From contig CAVWPR010000015.1 of NCBI GenBank assembly GCA_963756815.1, positions 1 to 64,000 of the forward strand: a stretch of 64,000 nt of DNA. The letters are read 5' to 3'. Numbering within the stretch: the first letter of the stretch is position 1; each line of letters begins with the position of its first letter. Shown one piece after another: positions 1-9,577 of the stretch. Source of the stretch: JAENVU01 sp963756815 (GTDB taxonomy: Bacteria; Actinomycetota; Acidimicrobiia; IMCC26256; JAENVU01). A model generated the notes under the pieces. That model searched no databases. It was given only the letters and a program-made list of their open reading frames with translations, and was not told the DNA's origin. Position numbers and translations under genes: made by a program.

Positions 1-768
1 AGCAGACCTCGCCATTCCGCGAGGTCGCGGTCGCGGAAGCCCGACCCCACGCGGCCGGCGAACCGCAGGGCGCCGGCGTCGTCGAAGTACCCGACGAGCA
101 ACGCCCCGACGGTGCCCCGCCGCGAGCCCTGGCCCTCGACCCAACCGCCGACCACGAGCTCCTGCTCGGCGCGGTGCTTGACCTTCAGCCACTGGCGGGA
201 GCGCCGGCCGGGCTCGTACACCGACCCGCTGCGCTTGGCGACGATGCCCTCGAGCCCGAGCTCCCGGCTCGCCGCCAGCATCGCCGCCCCGTCCTCGGCG
301 CCGTGCACCGACGCCGGCGTCTGCCAGTTGGGTCCCTGGAGCCCGAGGGTCCGACAACCGCGCCCGGCGCTCCAGGTAGGTCTCGCCGAGCAGCGACTCG
401 CCCGCGTGCCACAGCACGTCGAAGACCATGAGCGCGACCGGGGCCTCTGCGGCGAACTTCGCCTGCCGGCGCGCGTCGGCGACGTGCATCCGTTGTTGGA
501 GCCGCTCGAAGCTGGGGCGACCGGCGTCGTCGAAGGCCACGACCTCGCCGTCGAGCAGCACCGGCGCGTCGAGGGCCGCGCCGAGCCCGGCCAGCTCGGG
601 GTAGCGGCCGGTCAGGTCGTTGCCGAGCCGGCTCGTCAGCGTGACCGAGCCGGCCTCGACCGCGACCAGCGCTCGGATCCCGTCCCACTTGATCTCGTAC
701 GACCACTCGTCGGCGAGGGGCGGCTCGGCGGCCAACGTGGCGAGCATCGGTCGCCAGTCGGTGGGCAC
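1..768 (-). CDS. ATP-dependent DNA ligase, partial at left edge, frameshifted
   Basis: Seals nicks in duplex DNA through a ligase-adenylate intermediate. The adenylation motif EIKWDGIRA lies about 25 residues from the start, with Lys27 as the expected nucleophile. Further on, EGIVAKR and QWLKVK match the later nucleotidyltransferase motifs, and the start of an OB-fold follows before the gene leaves the window. The GTG at 766-768 is chosen because it precedes PTDWRPMLA, a usual ligase start; a GTG 18 bases upstream is also in frame. One extra base near 346-352 (coding strand GAC-C-CTC) breaks the frame between LERRARLSD and LGLQGPNW. No polymerase or Ku gene is visible, so a LigD/NHEJ role cannot be judged. 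Confidence 0.85.
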   Translation of the reverse strand, partial: MPTDWRPMLATLAAEPPLADEWSYEIKWDGIRALVAVEAGSVTLTSRLGNDLTGRYPELAGLGAALDAPVLLDGEVVAFDDAGRPSFERLQQRMHVADARRQAKFAAEAPVALMVFDVLWHAGESLLGETYLERRARLSDPRAPGTQLADAGVGARRRGRGGDAGGEPGARARGHRRQAQRVGVRARPALPPVAEGQAPRRAGARGRRLGRGPGLAAGHRRGVARRVLRRRRRPAVRRPRGVGLPRPRPRGMARSA

Positions 769-835
769 GCGGTGGGCATTCGGCACGCCACCATCCTGAC
801 GCCGTCGCGCCCCACCGACGCCGGGCGTCGGTGCC

Positions 836-3062
836 ATGCTGGCGAGGATGCGGATCTCGCGGGGCGGGCGCGTACGGAGCGTGGCCGCCGGCGCGCTCCT
901 GGCCGCCCTCCTCACGAGCGTGGCCCTCGTCGCCGTGACGCGACTCTGGGACCAGCCGCTGCACGTCCCGTTCCAGTACGCGCACGTGCCGGGCGACGAC
1001 GCGCAGGACGCGACGCTCGACATGATGCTCGTGAAGAACGTGGCCGAGCAGGGGTGGTTCAACCGGAACCCCGCGCTGAACGCGCCCTTCGAGCAGCACT
1101 GGGCCGAGTGGCCGATGGGCGGCGACGTCGTCGCCTACACCATCAAGAAGGCGATCGTCGACGTCACCGACGACGTCCCGTTGACGCTCAACCTGTTCTG
1201 GCTGCTGACGTTCCCGCTCGTCGCGTTGTTCGCCGTCCCCGCGCTGCGCGCGCCTGCGGTGCTCCCCCGCGACGGCCGTCGTCGGTGGCGTCCTGTTCGC
1301 CCTCGCGCCCTACCACTTCCGCAACGGCACCGGCCACAGCAACCTGGCGTTCTACGTCGGCGTCCCGGTGATCGTCGTGGCGTGCGTGCGCATGCTCGGA
1401 CCACCCCGGTCGTTGCCGACGATGGCCGAGCTCCGAACCGGGGCCGGACTGCGCTCGATCGGCTGGTTGGTGCTGGGGAGCGTCCTCGTCGCGGTGACCG
1501 GCATCTACTACCTCGCGTTCCTGCTCACGCTCGTGGGGACGTGCGCGGTCATCGGCGCCGTCGTCCGTCGCCGTCCCGGGCGCCTCGCGATCGCAGCGAT
1601 CATCGGCGGCGTCGGGATCGCGACCGCGGTCCTCGCCAACCTCCCGACCATCCTCTTCCGCTGGCAGCACCCGGCGAACCTGCTCGGCGTCCCCGACCGG
1701 CGGCCGGCCGTGAGCGAGGGCTATCCGTTGCGGATCGTCGAGCTGCTGAGCCCGGTCGCCGGGCACCGGCTCGCGCCGTTCGCCTGGGTGTCGGACCAGC
1801 TCTCCGCCGCCGGTCAACACGGCCTGGGCACGGCCAACCTGGGTCTCGCCGCGGCGATCGGCTTCTGCATCGGGGTCGGCGCGCTCCTCCTCACCCCGCT
1901 CCTCCGACGCGAGCGGTGCGGTTGGCAGCTCGAGTCCCGCCTCGGCCTCGTGATGCTCATCGCGTTCTTCTTCGGCGCCGCCGGCGGCCTGGCGCGCGTG
2001 ATGGAGCTCGTCGGTCTCCAGGGGGTGCGCGCGTGGAACCGGATCGCGATCGTCATCGCGTTCGCGGCGATCGCGGTGTTCGCCCGCTCCCTCGACCGGC
2101 TCCGCGCGTCGCGGACCTTCCGCGACCGATTGCGCCGACCGCTCGTATGGAACACGGTGCTCGCCGCCGTGCTGATCGTGGGCGTGCTCGATCAGACGTC
2201 GGGCGCCCTCCTCCCGGACGCGCGGGCGAACGAGACCGCGTGGCGGCACGACGCCGCGTTCGTCGCTCGTCTCGAGCGGGCGCTCCCGCACGGGGCGATG
2301 GTGTTCCAGCTGCCGGTCACCGACTTCCCCGAGCACGGTGCGGGACACCGCATGTCCGATCACGACCTGATCAAGGAGGGATACCTGCACTCGAGCTCGC
2401 TGCACTGGAGCGCCGGCGGCATCCGCGGGCGGACGACCGAATGGCAATGGCCTGCGTCCAGATTGAGGATCCGCGCGCTGTTGCGCGGTCTGGTGGCGAT
2501 GGGCTTCACGGGCGTGATGATCGACCGCAACGGCTACGCCGACGACGCCCGTCACCAGGTGCGGGCGCTGCGCCGCTGGCTCGGTCCCGCCGTCGACCGG
2601 AACCACGGCCGGCTCCTGGCGTGGGACCTCAGACGGGCGGATCCTGCTCTGCTCACCGGGCTCGACCCGTCCGGGCGCGCCCGCCTCGCGCACGCCATGG
2701 TCGTGGCGCCCCGCCTCTACCTCGACGCCGACGCGAGCCCGATCCGTGACCGCGGCGACCCGCACGCGGTGTGTCGCGACGCGACGCTCCGGCTCGTGAA
2801 CCCGGCGCGGAGCCGTGTGCCGGTCCATCTCGTCGTCGAGCTCGATCGCGGCCACAGCTCGGCCACGGGCGCCACGCTCACCCTCGGTCGACGACGCGTC
2901 CCACTCCTCGTCGACCAGCCCACGCGCCTGCGCGTCTCACTCCGACCCGGTGTCACTCGGGCGCCGATCGTCGTCCGGGATCGCCGGGTCCGCTGTGACA
3001 ACGTCGAGCGCGACGACCTCCCGACCGTCGCGGCGCACCTGGTACGACACTCGGCCGGATGA
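836..3062 (+). CDS. Large multi-spanning membrane protein, GT-C-like, frameshifted
   Basis: Predicted integral membrane protein of about 740 residues with many hydrophobic helices and a soluble C-terminal region. An acidic pair in PGDDAQD follows the first helix, as in GT-C glycosyltransferases that use lipid-linked sugars. The C-terminal part carries VFQLPVTDFPEH and GYLHSSSLHWS, a pattern I associate with membrane proteins annotated as YfhO-like or phosphoglycerol-transferase-related. The frame breaks near 1245-1268: the N-terminal half ends in ALRA and the second half resumes before ATAVVGGVLFALAPYHF. The GC-rich alternating stretch there suggests one extra base. The stop is 15 bases from the converging amidase stop. 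The substrate is unknown. Confidence 0.65.
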
Positions 3063-3077
3063 GGATGGGCTGCGACG

Positions 3078-4611
3078 TCAGCGGCTCGCGAGCGCGCCCG
3101 TGACCGTGGGCGCCACGAGCGGCCACGGGTGGTGACGCTCGGCGGCGAGGGCGAGGTCGAGGAGCAGCGCGTCCGCATGGTGACGCGCGAGCACCTGGAT
3201 CCCGACCGGCAGCCCGTCGATCGTCCCGGACGGTATCGACACGGCGGGGTTGCCGTAGAGGTTCGCCGGGATCGTCAGCGCGCCCATGTTCACGAGGTCA
3301 GGGAAGCGCTCGCTCGCCGCGGCGAGGAAGGCGGGCGGGAACTTCGGGAACACCCCGGCCGCGACGCGCGCCCCGAACAGCACGCCCCGCAGCGCCGCGG
3401 CCCCGGCACGAGCTCGACAGAGCCCAGTCGGCCACGCCCGACTGCGGCGCGCTCGTGACGGCCTCGGCCGGGAACGCGGGCCCCGGGTTCGTGGCCGCGA
3501 TCACGAAGTCGACCTCGTCGAACGCCGCCGCCATGGCCTCGTTCGCCTGTATGCGCAGGGCTTCGGCCGCGGCCGCGGTGTTGAGGTTGTAGAAGGTCTG
3601 CGACAGCCGCAGACCGAACGTCAGCTCGGTGGTCAGGTCGTCGGCGCACTCCGGCCAGCGGTCGCCGAGCTCGGCGAGCAGGGTGGCGAGATTGCCCATC
3701 ATCCACTGCAACGCGAGGTTCGGGAGCTCCAGCGTGACGTCGGCCTGCACCATCCCGGTGGCCGCGATCAGATCCGCCGCCGCCGCCTGCACGTGCTCCG
3801 CGACCCCGTCGTCGAGCGGACTCCCGCCGAGCGCGGGGATCACCGCCACGCGCCGGCCCCGTAGCTCGTGGGCGCCGAGCCCGGCTTCCCACGGTCCGGC
3901 GACCGGCAGCGACGTCGGGTCGGCCGGGTGCGGTCCCGCGCAGACGTCGTAGTAGCGCGCCACGTCGCGCACCGATCGCGCGACGTTCCCGAGGACCACC
4001 GTGTTCGGCCGCATCGGCGCGTGCGGACTCCGGGGGATGCGCCCGAACGTGCCCTTCATGCCGAGCAGGCCGGTGTAGCCGGCGGGGATTCGGATCGATC
4101 CACCGCCGTCGCCGCCGGTGGCCAGGCTCACGAGCCCGCCGGCGACCGCAGCCGAGGAGCCGGCCGACGAGCCGCCGACGGTACGACCGAAGCGCCACGG
4201 GTTGTGCGTGACGCCATGGATCCTCGTGACGCTGACGTTGAGCCCGCCGAACTCGCTCGCGGTCGTCGCGCCCACCGGCACCGCGCCGCCACGTTCGAGC
4301 AGTCGTTCGACCACGTGCGCGGTGCGATCGGCGGTCCGGTTCGCGAAGACGAGGGAACCCTCACTGAACGGCCAGCCGCGAACGGGATCGAGCTCCTTGA
4401 TCCCGGTCGGCACCCCGCCGAACGGCTTCGAGACGTCGGCCGCCGCCGCCACGCGATGGGCCCATTCGCGGTCGAGGTGGCAGAACGCGTTCAGACGCGA
4501 GGCGTCGATCGCGGCGAACGTGGCCTCGAGCTCCTCGGTCGGTGATCGCTCACCGCTTCGGAACGCGTCGACGAGCGAGCAGGCATCACCGGTCCAGGGA
4601 GCATCCGTCAC
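3078..4611 (-). CDS. Amidase signature family hydrolase, frameshifted
   Basis: Amidase-signature enzyme that hydrolyses an amide or related C-N bond. The Ser-cisSer-Lys machinery is visible: Lys in GVPTGIKEL, the serine-rich VGGSSAGSSAAVAGG and GGDGGGSIRIPAG. About 400 residues read without a break. The C-terminal hundred residues (GVLFGARVAAGVFPKFPP to the stop) lie in the next frame, joined by one extra base near 3405-3415. With the shift repaired the length is about 510 residues, slightly long for the family. It is followed on the same strand, 64 bases from the beta-helix gene start side, so co-transcription is possible. The substrate cannot be told from sequence; an AtzF- or aminohexanoate-type hydrolase would also fit. 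Confidence 0.8.
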
Positions 4612-4675
4612 CTCGGCATCCTCGCGCCGGTCGCCGGCTGCGGGCAGATCGCGCCCGACCGGGCGCCGGGTCGCG

Positions 4676-6106
4676 TCAGCAGGGCGGGAGCGCGCCGAGG
4701 CGTGGCACCACGAAGCTCGGTTTCGGTACCGGTGGCCCGTTCGGGTCCTGGATCGCCACGGCGTCGACCATCACGAACGGCCCGTGCGGGACGTCGGGTG
4801 CCCGGCAGAACGCCGACGGGCCGCCCAGCGCGGTGTTGCGCCGGGCGTCGAGGCCGCTCACGCCGTCGACCCAGCGGTACGGGCTGGTGTTGCCCACGAT
4901 CGTGGAAACGTTGTCCTTCACGACGGTGTTCGTCACCGGGTGGCCGAGGACGGCGGTGCGGTACGGCGTCCCGACGATCACCGCATGGTGCGACGCGTCG
5001 GCGCCGCCGATCAGGTTGCCGACGATGCGGGCACCGTCGTCCTCCACCCGCACGCCGGAGTCGGCGCCGGAGATCACGTTGGCCCGCACCGTGGTGCGCG
5101 GCGCGCGGTCGAGCGTGATCGCCTGGAGCGGTCCGCTGACGTAGGGCACGTCGCTGCAGTCCATCGGATAGACGTTCTCCGCCATCCGCGATCCGATCCA
5201 CACGCCGGTCCGGCCCCCGAGGATCAGGTTGCCGGTGATCGTGTTGTCCTCGGCGCCGAACCGGTGCTCCACCCAGCTGGCCGGGTCGGTGTGCACGTAC
5301 TCGCCGCAGTTCGTGTAGAGGAAGACGCCGCCGGCGGAGTTCGCCGCGATCCAGTTGCCGGCGATGCGGTTGTCGCGTGAGCCGTCGACCGCGATCCCCT
5401 CCCGGCCGGGCCCCCAGAACCGGAACGTGAGCCCACCGAACTGCGTGACGGTGCCCTCGGGATTCGGCCCGTTCTCGCGAAAGCCGTTCTCCACGACGAT
5501 GTTCTCGACCACGCGGCCGTAGCGGGAGCCCGCGTCCAGGTAGATGCCGTCGCTCCCGGCGCCGCGGATCAGGACGTGCTTGATCGTCGTGTTCGTCACG
5601 TACCCGTCGACGTAGAGACCGACGCCGCGCGAATTGGTGAGGACACTGTCGACGATCGTCACGCGGTCCAGGTGATGGTCGTACTCGTGTCCCGGGGGCA
5701 ACGAGTTGAAACCCTGCCGCCGCAGGTGGACGCTGTTGACGAAGCCGTCGACCTTGCAGTCGCGGATCGTCACGTCGGCCATGTCGACGTCGGCGGGCGT
5801 CTGGACCAGGATCCCGATCCCGCCGCCCGAGCTCTGGATCGTCGCTCCCCGACAGTCGAGCGTGACCCCGGAGGCGGTGATGTCGAGGCCCTGCGTGTAG
5901 GTGCAGGACGGGTCGAGCACGGAGCTGACGATGACCTCAACGCGCGTGGCGGCCCGGTCGCAGCCGATCAGCGCCGGCCGGGCCGCACCCGCCACCGTCG
6001 TCGCACCGGCTGCCGTCGTCACACCGGACGTGAGCACGGCGCTGAGCGTCATGAGCACCACGACGACGACCGTCGTGGTCACCTGTCGTGCACGCCCCCG
6101 GATCAT
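4676..6106 (-). CDS. Secreted right-handed parallel beta-helix protein
   Basis: 476 residues. An N-terminal signal peptide (positively charged start, then a VVVVVLMTLSAVLTSG core) directs export. The mature part shows the repeating I/V-N-N and G-V/I pattern of pectate-lyase-like or NosD-type beta-helix proteins, for example VTLDCRGATIQ, NTTIKHVLIRGAGSDGI and DNRIAGNWIAANSAGG. Such folds bind or cleave polysaccharides, but I see no clear lyase or hydrolase motif, so a structural or binding role is equally possible. Cysteines near residue 49 and at the C-terminal PPC could form disulfides. Neighbours on the same strand are an amidase (downstream) and an MDMPI-like protein (upstream). Confidence 0.75.
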   Translation of the reverse strand: MIRGRARQVTTTVVVVVLMTLSAVLTSGVTTAAGATTVAGAARPALIGCDRAATRVEVIVSSVLDPSCTYTQGLDITASGVTLDCRGATIQSSGGGIGILVQTPADVDMADVTIRDCKVDGFVNSVHLRRQGFNSLPPGHEYDHHLDRVTIVDSVLTNSRGVGLYVDGYVTNTTIKHVLIRGAGSDGIYLDAGSRYGRVVENIVVENGFRENGPNPEGTVTQFGGLTFRFWGPGREGIAVDGSRDNRIAGNWIAANSAGGVFLYTNCGEYVHTDPASWVEHRFGAEDNTITGNLILGGRTGVWIGSRMAENVYPMDCSDVPYVSGPLQAITLDRAPRTTVRANVISGADSGVRVEDDGARIVGNLIGGADASHHAVIVGTPYRTAVLGHPVTNTVVKDNVSTIVGNTSPYRWVDGVSGLDARRNTALGGPSAFCRAPDVPHGPFVMVDAVAIQDPNGPPVPKPSFVVPRLGALPPC

Positions 6107-6200
6107 CGCCGCTCCCCCAGCTGTTCGACCGGGACAGGGTATCGGGGGCGAAATCGGATGCCGGCCGGCGCCGCGACGACGATCTGCGCTGGGACCGAGG

Positions 6201-7094
6201 TCAGAAGATCAGCGACGCGCGTCTCACCTGGGCAGCCACTGCCCCCGGCAGCGCGTCGGTCGCGCGCTCGGGATCCTGCCGTCCGGTCAGACCTTCCACG
6301 AGATCAACGGCGCGCCCCGCGGGGACCGCACGGTGACCGGACCCGCAACGCGCGACGGTGACGCCGTGGGCCGGGGTCCCAACCGAGAGGTGCAGGGGGT
6401 CCGCGGGCAGGTCCGTGAACGCGAGGCACACGTCGATCGGCTCCTCGGGACCCGGTCCGACTGCACGCGAATCGTCGACGAGGCCACCCTGGAGGGCCGC
6501 CATGACCAAGCTGAACCACGTCGCGACGAGCAGGTCGTCGCGCTCGACCGCCGGCGGATCGCCCAGCGGGACGAAGATGTCGTACTCGTGGAGCCACGAG
6601 TCCCAGTAGCCGTGGGCGAGGATCAGGTGCGCGGGGACGTGCCCGAGCGGCGACTCGCACCGCCGGTTCCAGGCGTCGTCGTCCAGCCCGATCACGAACG
6701 CGTGCAACGCCTCGAGCGCGGCGGCGTGCCGTTCGAGCAGCTCCGGGTCGGACGTGTCCGCAGTGGCGGCCCTCACGAACTCGTCGGGCGAGCTCGACGG
6801 GTCGAATCCCCTGAGGTAGGTCGTCGGCGGGCCGTCGTCTCGGGCGGGCGCCATCGCGACCGGCCAGAATCCGTCGACCGTCACCAGGTGCGCGACGACG
6901 TCACGCACGGACCATTCGGCACAGCGGGTCGCGTGGTCCCAGTCGCCGGCGTCGAGACGGCGCACCGCGCCGAGGAATCGGGAACGGTGCGCCCGCCACG
7001 GCTCCACGAACGACGCGAGCGCCGGATCGACGACGACCGGCACCGGGGCCGCACCGTCGGTCGCGTAGTGCTGGCGGAGGGGTCGGGTCGCCAT
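6201..7094 (-). CDS. Maleylpyruvate isomerase N-terminal/DinB-like domain protein
   Basis: About 297 residues, starting at the ATG before ATRPLRQHY. The N-terminal half contains TRCAEWSVRDVVAHL, the helix typical of mycothiol-dependent maleylpyruvate isomerase-like (MDMPI) proteins, which are four-helix metal-binding proteins of the DinB/YfiT type. The histidine in VVAHL and a second in HGYWDSWLHEYD are likely metal ligands. The C-terminal part resembles the small domain of these proteins. Many actinobacterial paralogues of this family have unknown thiol-transfer roles, and the sequence does not identify the substrate. The start lies 133 bases from the divergent TetR gene, so its promoter could share the TetR operator region. 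Confidence 0.75.
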   Translation of the reverse strand: MATRPLRQHYATDGAAPVPVVVDPALASFVEPWRAHRSRFLGAVRRLDAGDWDHATRCAEWSVRDVVAHLVTVDGFWPVAMAPARDDGPPTTYLRGFDPSSSPDEFVRAATADTSDPELLERHAAALEALHAFVIGLDDDAWNRRCESPLGHVPAHLILAHGYWDSWLHEYDIFVPLGDPPAVERDDLLVATWFSLVMAALQGGLVDDSRAVGPGPEEPIDVCLAFTDLPADPLHLSVGTPAHGVTVARCGSGHRAVPAGRAVDLVEGLTGRQDPERATDALPGAVAAQVRRASLIF

Positions 7095-7193
7095 GTCGCC
7101 TCGCTGGTCCGGCTCGGGGTGCGCCGGGAGCGTATGACGGCGGCCGACCCGACGGCGGTGTGAACAGCGCCACATCCGGGCGTTTCGGGGTGC

Positions 7194-7211
7194 TGAGTGA
7201 GTGCTCACTCA
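7194..7211. promoter_or_regulatory. Palindromic operator upstream of the TetR gene
   Basis: Perfect 8-base arms TGAGTGAG and CTCACTCA separated by two bases (TG). It sits in the intergenic region between the divergent MDMPI-like and TetR genes, immediately upstream of the likely -10 box. Size and symmetry fit a TetR-family dimer site. Autoregulation of the tetR-ABC operon is my inference. Confidence 0.6.
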
Positions 7212-7217
7212 TATAGG
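7212..7217 (+). promoter_or_regulatory. Candidate -10 box of the tetR-ABC operon
   Basis: TATAGG directly abuts the palindromic operator and lies ten bases before the GTG start at 7228. The spacing suggests a leaderless or near-leaderless transcript, common in actinobacteria. Repressor bound at 7194-7211 would block it. Confidence 0.4.
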
Positions 7218-7227
7218 GTCGACGGCG

Positions 7228-7825
7228 GTGACCACCGTCAGGACCGCCGCCGGGACCCTCGAGCCCCGCTCGCGCGCCGCCGCCCTCCCACCCGAGGAGC
7301 GCCGGGCGCGCATCGTCGAGGCCACGCTCCCGCTGCTGCTCGCGCACGGCACCGCGCTGACCACCCGCCAGATCGCCGAGGCCGCGGGGATCGCCGAGGG
7401 CACCATCTTCCGCGTCTTCCCGGACAAGGAGTCGCTCATCGCGGCCGTCGTCGACGCGGCGCTCGACACCACGATCGTCGACGCGCAGTTCGCGGCCATC
7501 GACGAGATCGCTGCCGCTCGAGGCGCGACTCGTCGCGGCGGTCGACATCCTCCGCCGCCGCATGGCCGATGTGTTCCAGCTGCGGCTCGCCGTCGGCAGC
7601 ATCGACCAGCGACCGTCGACCGACCTCGGCGCGCTGGCTGCCGTGTTCGAGCCCGACCGCACGTCGCTGCGGCGCGACCCCGTGCAGGCCGCGCACCTGC
7701 TGCGCGGGATCACGCTGGCGGGCACGCACCCGTCGCTCGCACCCGAGGAACCGCTGACGTCGGAGGAGATCGTGTCGCTCCTGCTCGACGGGCTCCACCG
7801 TCGCGATGACGAGCACGGGCGCTGA
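7228..7825 (+). CDS. TetR/AcrR-family transcriptional regulator, frameshifted
   Basis: DNA-binding repressor of about 198 residues. The N-terminal helix-turn-helix is clear: LTTRQIAEAAGIAEGTIFRVF followed by PDKESLIAAVVDAAL. The ligand-binding part continues in the next frame from LEARLVAAVDILRRR to the stop; one extra base near 7514-7519 (GCC-G-CTC) joins them. The GTG at 7228 is preferred because it follows the -10 box and palindrome. An upstream GTG at 7201 would lie inside the operator. The stop overlaps the ATG of the first ABC gene (TGATG at 7823-7827), so translation is coupled. Likely job: sensing a substrate of the exporter and releasing the operator. Confidence 0.8.
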
Positions 7826-9561
7826 TGGACCTCCTCCACCTCCTCCGCAACTACCTGCTGCGCTACCGCAAGCTGCTGTCGATCGTGGTGGCCCTCACGT
7901 TCGTGCAGGTGATGGGCACGCTCTACCTGCCGAGCCTCAACGCCGACATCATCGACAAGGGCGTCATCACCGGCGACACCGACTACATCTGGCGGACCGG
8001 CGGGCTCATGCTCGTGGTGACCTTCGTGCAAGCGGGGTTCGCCATCGCCGCCGTCTACTTCGGCGCCCGCGCCGCGATGGCGTTCGGCCGCGATGTGCGC
8101 AAGGCGCTCTTCCACCAGGTCACCGGCTTCTCGACCCAGGACGTCGCCACCTTCGGCTCCGCATCGCTCATCACCCGCATCACCAACGACGTGACCCAGG
8201 TGCAGACCCTGGTCGTCATGATCTGCACGCTCTTCGTGGCCGCACCGATCACGATCATCGGCGGCTCGATCATGGCGGTCCGGGAGGACGGACCGCTCTC
8301 GCTCCTGCTGCTGGTGAGCGTGCCCGCTCTCATCCTGAGCGTCGGGCTCGTCATCATCCGGATGCTGCCGCAGTTCCAGCGGATGCAGGAGCGCATCGAC
8401 CGCATCAACGAGGTGCTGCGCGAGCAGATCACGGGCCTGCGCGTGGTGCGGGCCTTCGTCCGCGAGCCCAACGAGACCGAGCGCTTCGGCACCGCCAACG
8501 CCGACCTGACCGAGACGTCGCTGAAGGCCGGCCGCCTCATGGCCTTCATGTTCCCGACCGTGATGCTCATACTCAACTGCTCGAGCGCGGCCGCGATTTG
8601 GATCGGCGGCGACCGCATCGGCGCGGGCCAGATGCAGGTCGGCGCGCTGATCGCGTTCCTGAGCTACCTCATCCAGATCCTGATGTCGGTGATGCTGGCG
8701 ACGTTCGTCGCGGTGATGGCGCCGCGCGCGTCGGTGAGCGCGGAGCGGATCCAGGAGGTGCTCGAGACCGAGCCGTCCATCGCCGCCCCGCCGAACCCGA
8801 TCACCGAGCTCGGGGCGAAGAGCTCGCTCGAGCTGCGCGACGTCTCGTTCGAGTACCCGGGCGCGGAGCACCCGGTGCTGTCTGACCTCTCGTTCCGGGT
8901 CGCCGCCGGGGAGACCACGGCCATCATCGGCAGCACCGGGTCGGGCAAGTCGACACTGCTCAACCTCGTCCCCAGGCTCTTCGACGCGACCTCGGGCGCG
9001 GTGCTCGTCGACGGCGTCGACGTGCGCGACGTCGAACCCGAGCTGCTGTGGAGCCGCATCGGGCTGGTGCCGCAGAAGCCCTTCCTGTTCTCCGGGACCG
9101 TCGCCACCAACCTCCGGCACGCGAACCCGGACGCCACCGACGACGAGCTCTGGGCTGCGCTCGAGGTCGCGCAGGCGCGTGACTTCGTGGCCGCGATGCC
9201 GGGCGGTCTCGACGCGCGCATCGCGCAGGGCGGCTCGAACGTGTCGGGCGGACAGCGCCAGCGGCTCGCCATCGCGCGTGCCCTCGTCCGCAAGCCCGGG
9301 ATCTACCTCTTCGACGACTCGTTCTCCGCTCTCGACCTCGCGACCGACGCGCGCCTGCGCGCCGCGCTGGCGCCGGTGGTGCGCAACGCGGTCACCGTGA
9401 TCGTCGCCCAGCGGGTGTCCACGATCCGCAACGCCGATCAGATCATCGTGCTCGAGGACGGCGTGATCGTCGGCAAGGGCCGGCACGAGGAGCTGCTCGA
9501 CCATTGCGAGACCTACCAGGAGATCGTCTCCTCGCAGCTCACCGCGGAGGAGGCGGCATGA
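7825..9561 (+). CDS. ABC exporter half-transporter, degenerate-site subunit
   Basis: 578 residues: a six-helix type IV exporter membrane domain (about residues 15-300) fused to an ATPase domain. Walker A is GSTGSGKST (369-377), the signature is VSGGQ (473-477) and Walker B is IYLFDD (493-498). Asp498 stands where the catalytic Glu is expected, the mark of the non-catalytic half in heterodimeric exporters such as TM287/288 or BmrCD. It is translationally coupled to tetR upstream and followed after 16 bases by a second half-transporter. Together they probably form one heterodimeric multidrug or lipid exporter in the cytoplasmic membrane. Confidence 0.9.
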   Translation: MDLLHLLRNYLLRYRKLLSIVVALTFVQVMGTLYLPSLNADIIDKGVITGDTDYIWRTGGLMLVVTFVQAGFAIAAVYFGARAAMAFGRDVRKALFHQVTGFSTQDVATFGSASLITRITNDVTQVQTLVVMICTLFVAAPITIIGGSIMAVREDGPLSLLLLVSVPALILSVGLVIIRMLPQFQRMQERIDRINEVLREQITGLRVVRAFVREPNETERFGTANADLTETSLKAGRLMAFMFPTVMLILNCSSAAAIWIGGDRIGAGQMQVGALIAFLSYLIQILMSVMLATFVAVMAPRASVSAERIQEVLETEPSIAAPPNPITELGAKSSLELRDVSFEYPGAEHPVLSDLSFRVAAGETTAIIGSTGSGKSTLLNLVPRLFDATSGAVLVDGVDVRDVEPELLWSRIGLVPQKPFLFSGTVATNLRHANPDATDDELWAALEVAQARDFVAAMPGGLDARIAQGGSNVSGGQRQRLAIARALVRKPGIYLFDDSFSALDLATDARLRAALAPVVRNAVTVIVAQRVSTIRNADQIIVLEDGVIVGKGRHEELLDHCETYQEIVSSQLTAEEAA

Positions 9562-9577
9562 GCCCGGGAGGTCGACG

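Noticed and set aside
1..768. Non-homologous end-joining (LigD/Ku) module
   Set aside because: Only a stand-alone ligase domain is visible, cut by the window edge, with no polymerase, nuclease or Ku domain.
1188..2855. 555-codon minus-strand frame opposite the membrane protein
   Set aside because: Shadow of the GT-C-like gene; His/Asp/Arg-rich, no domain.
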